Below are positions 61,775-64,000 of a stretch of 64,000 nt of DNA, in pieces. A model generated the notes under the pieces. It made no database searches, had not been told where the DNA came from, and saw only the letters and a list, made by a program, of their open reading frames with translations. Within the stretch, counting starts at the first letter, position 1. The number at the start of each line of letters is the position of its first letter. The stretch comes from Azospirillum sp. B510 (lineage in GTDB: Bacteria > Pseudomonadota > Alphaproteobacteria > Azospirillales > Azospirillaceae). The stretch spans positions 124,001 through 188,000 of the forward strand of contig NC_013856.1 of assembly GCF_000010725.1 (NCBI RefSeq), given 5' to 3'. The translations under genes and the position numbers were made by a program.

Positions 61775-62887
61775 TCACAGATGGGCGGCGTAGCGGGCAA
61801 GGTGCCAGTCCGCCGCGCCGTAGCTCTTTTCCAGAACCAGCAGCTTCTTGAAGCAATGGCTGACGCCGTATTCGTCGGTGACGCCGATGCCGCCGTGCAA
61901 CTGGATTCCTTCGGCGCTGACGAAGGCCCCCGCTTCGGCTGCCACCACCTTGGCTGCCGAGACCGCCGCCTGTCGGGTGTCGGCCGGAGCGTCGATGACG
62001 GATAGGGCGCGGTATAGCATCGAGCGGGTGTCCTCGGCCTTGATGAGCATTTCGGCCATGCGATGTTGCAACGCCTGGAACTTGCCGATCGGCTGGCCGA
62101 ATTGCCGGCGGGTTTTGAGGAAGTCGGCGGTGAGGTTCATCACCGTTTCCATCACCCCCAGCGCTTCGGCGACCTGTGCCAGCGTCGCCCGGTCCAGCCC
62201 GTCCTCCAGGATGGCCATTGCGGTTTCAGGTCCGGCGAGAAGGGCATCCTGCGGGAGGATGATGTCTTTCAGCCGCAGATCGGCCGCCCGGCTGCCGTCA
62301 ACCAGGGCGTAAGGCCGGATGTCGAGCCCGGCCATGGCGCTGGGCACCAGGAACAGGCAAATGCCGCCGCCCAGTCGGGCCGTGACGATGATGTGGTCGG
62401 CGGACGGCGCATCGAGCACCATCAGCTTGCTGCCGTCCAGCCGGTAACCGTCATCCGTCGCCGTTGCGGTGGTCTTGATCTGTTGGGGATCGTAGCGCCC
62501 ATCGGGTTCGAGATAAGCCAGCGTCACCCGGCAACGTCCCTTGACGATTGCGGGCAACAGCGTATCGCGATGCACGGTGGCCCCGGAGCGGTCGATAATG
62601 CGGGCGGCCAGAATCGCGGTGCTGACATAGGGTTCAAGGACCATTCCGCGCCCCAGCTCTGTCATCAGGAGAGTGGTATCGACAAAGGTCCCGCCGATTC
62701 CACCGACATCCTCGGGCAGAGGAAGTGCTAACCAGCCGAGTTCAGCAAAGAGAGACCAATTGGATTGGTCGAATCCGATCTCGCTTTTTTCCAGGGCCCG
62801 GCGGGCTTTGAGATCGTATTTCTCTTGAATGAAGCGCTGCGCTCCGTCCTGAAGCATGCGCTGTTCATCAGTAGGGTCGAAATTCAT
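61775..62887 (-). CDS. Acyl-CoA dehydrogenase family protein (second subunit)
   Basis: A 370-residue flavoprotein of the acyl-CoA dehydrogenase fold: N-terminal helices (TDEQRMLQDGAQRFIQEKYD), ELGWLALPLPEDVGGIGGTF, beta domain around RVTLAYLEPDGRYDPQQIKT, FAD region TRRQFGQPIGKFQALQHRMA and the end QLHGGIGVTDEYGVSHCFKK. It lies 9 bp after another acyl-CoA dehydrogenase gene. Paired genes of this kind form heteromeric enzymes in steroid side-chain/ring degradation, which fits the cluster but is not proven. Confidence 0.9.
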   Translation of the reverse strand: MNFDPTDEQRMLQDGAQRFIQEKYDLKARRALEKSEIGFDQSNWSLFAELGWLALPLPEDVGGIGGTFVDTTLLMTELGRGMVLEPYVSTAILAARIIDRSGATVHRDTLLPAIVKGRCRVTLAYLEPDGRYDPQQIKTTATATDDGYRLDGSKLMVLDAPSADHIIVTARLGGGICLFLVPSAMAGLDIRPYALVDGSRAADLRLKDIILPQDALLAGPETAMAILEDGLDRATLAQVAEALGVMETVMNLTADFLKTRRQFGQPIGKFQALQHRMAEMLIKAEDTRSMLYRALSVIDAPADTRQAAVSAAKVVAAEAGAFVSAEGIQLHGGIGVTDEYGVSHCFKKLLVLEKSYGAADWHLARYAAHL

Positions 62888-62896
62888 GAGCGCACC

Positions 62897-64000
62897 TTAC
62901 AATCCGAAGGCCAATTTCGAGATGATGTTCTTCTGCACCTCCCGCGCTCCGCCGTAGATCGTCGAGGCGCGGTTGATGAGGTACTGGGCGGTCCTGCCGG
63001 CGGCATAGCGAGGCCATCCATCCTCTTCGTCGAGTTCCTCCAGGGGGAACTTCTGGAAATCGAAGCAACGCATCGCTTTTGGTCCCAGCGCATCGACCTG
63101 CAGGCGGGTTACCCGCTGTTGCATCTCCGCTCCGCGGATCTTCAGCGTGGACACCACGGCATCGGCGTTGAACCGCCCCTTGTCCTCGGCAAGAATGCGC
63201 AGGACCGACCATTCCAGCGCATGCAGGTCCAATTCGACACGGGCTAGCCGCAGCTTGAAGTCTGGCTGGTCGATCAGCCGGCCGCCATCGGCGCGTTCGC
63301 CCGCGGCGATTTCTTTGACGATGTCGAGTTGGCGCTTGTTGTAATAGATGAATGAACTGGTGGTTCGCTCTTTTTCCAAAAGGTACTTTGCGTAGGTCCA
63401 GCCCTTGTTTGGCTCGCCCACCAGGTTCTCTTTCGGGACCCGGACGTTGTCGAGGAATACCTCGTTCAACTCATGGCCGCCGTCGATCTGGTCGATCTGT
63501 CGCACCGTGATGCCGGGGGTGGCCATGTCGATCAGCAGGAAGGAAATACCCTGTTGAGGTTTGGCTGCGGCGGGGTCGGTACGGACCAGGAAGAATCCCC
63601 ATTGGGAATGCTGCGCTTCGCTGGTCCAAATCTTCTGCCCGTTGACCACGTAATGATCACGGTCGAGCACCGCACTGGTCTTCAAGTTGGCAAGGTCGGA
63701 ACCGGCGTTCGGTTCGGAAAACCCCTGGCACCAGTAAATCTCGCCGCTGCGCATCGGCGGCAGGTGCCGGCGCTTCTGCTCTTCCGACCCGAAGGCGATG
63801 ATGACCGGAGCGCACATATGCAACCCCTGCCACCCGGAATCCAGCGCGTCGGCCCGATAAAGCTCTTCGAGGAAGATGTGCTTGTGGACCGGGTTCCAGC
63901 CGGTTCCGCCGTGCTCGACCGGCCAGTGCGGGGCACCCCAGCCCTGGCGGTTTAGCAGCGATTGCCAGCGACGGATTGCATCACGCGGTGCGGCGTGAAA
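62897..64000 (-). CDS. Acyl-CoA dehydrogenase family protein (first subunit, N-terminus beyond window)
   Basis: The frame is open to the window edge. From the edge it reads FHAAPRDAIRRWQSLLNRQG, then WGAPHWPVEHGGTGWNPVHK. FAD/CoA blocks follow: YWCQGFSEPNAGSDLANLKT, YVVNGQKIWTSEAQHSQWGF, VRVPKENLVGEPNKGWTYAK and the C-terminal STIYGGAREVQKNIISKLAF. It is a full-size acyl-CoA dehydrogenase missing only its first residues in this window. It is the upstream partner of the gene at 61775. Confidence 0.92.
   Translation of the reverse strand, partial: FHAAPRDAIRRWQSLLNRQGWGAPHWPVEHGGTGWNPVHKHIFLEELYRADALDSGWQGLHMCAPVIIAFGSEEQKRRHLPPMRSGEIYWCQGFSEPNAGSDLANLKTSAVLDRDHYVVNGQKIWTSEAQHSQWGFFLVRTDPAAAKPQQGISFLLIDMATPGITVRQIDQIDGGHELNEVFLDNVRVPKENLVGEPNKGWTYAKYLLEKERTTSSFIYYNKRQLDIVKEIAAGERADGGRLIDQPDFKLRLARVELDLHALEWSVLRILAEDKGRFNADAVVSTLKIRGAEMQQRVTRLQVDALGPKAMRCFDFQKFPLEELDEEDGWPRYAAGRTAQYLINRASTIYGGAREVQKNIISKLAFGL

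Overview
The window is high-GC DNA whose gene content and insertion-sequence (IS) repertoire fit an alphaproteobacterium, probably Rhodospirillales/Azospirillum-like. That placement is an inference from protein style, not from a marker gene. No rRNA, tRNA or CRISPR array is visible.

Region 1 (1-12379) is a surface and secretion locus. On the minus strand lie three genes with overlapping stop/start codons: a protein fusing a periplasmic ligand-binding domain to an MscS channel, a type I secretion ABC ATPase, and an HlyD-type membrane fusion protein that is cut by the window edge. Divergent from them is a 7.1 kb gene for a giant adhesin-like protein. It has an Ala-rich N-terminus, a Pro-rich linker, about nine VCBS-type repeats that are almost identical in DNA, and no RTX motifs. 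The likely model is that the ABC/HlyD pair exports the adhesin and the channel protein acts as a coupled sensor.

Region 2 (12400-31585) is an IS graveyard. It holds IS3, ISL3-like, IS701, IS5, IS256, ISAs1, IS21, IS66 and IS630 elements or fragments, plus a serine-recombinase remnant. Many are nested or truncated. An orphan IclR regulator sits inside it. Two patterns stand out: IS701 and IS5 landed in succession on one CTAG tetranucleotide, and three ISAs1 elements lie in tandem separated by the same 10-bp sequence.

Region 3 (31634-49741) is a catabolic island for a hydrophobic, probably alicyclic or steroid/terpenoid-like compound. Leftward genes encode a Rieske oxygenase, 2-oxoacid dehydrogenase E1 alpha and beta, a free lipoyl domain, an acyl-CoA synthetase, a 3-ketosteroid-dehydrogenase-like flavoprotein, an Old Yellow Enzyme homologue, three SDRs and a SnoaL/NTF2-like protein. 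Rightward genes encode rubredoxin, a serine hydrolase, a P450, a GMC oxidoreductase and an SDR. A TetR regulator sits between the two arms, and a GAACGATA-type motif occurs four times in front of these units.

Region 4 (49769-53312) is another IS mosaic that ends in an intact IS3-type copy nearly identical to the one at 28.8 kb. Region 5 (53378-57420) is an operon of three enoyl-CoA hydratase-family genes and a nitronate-monooxygenase-like (possibly IpdC-like) gene. Region 6 (57421-61305) contains gene tails, a split IS3 element, an intact IS256 element, an IS5 scar and an intact IS110 element with about 470 bp of non-coding DNA downstream. Region 7 (61306-64000) resumes catabolic genes: a carboxymuconolactone-decarboxylase-like protein and two adjacent acyl-CoA dehydrogenases, the last cut by the window end. 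Together the island appears to oxygenate, dehydrogenate, CoA-activate and beta-oxidise its substrate. No thiolase, no E2/E3 and no dedicated ferredoxin reductase are present in the window.
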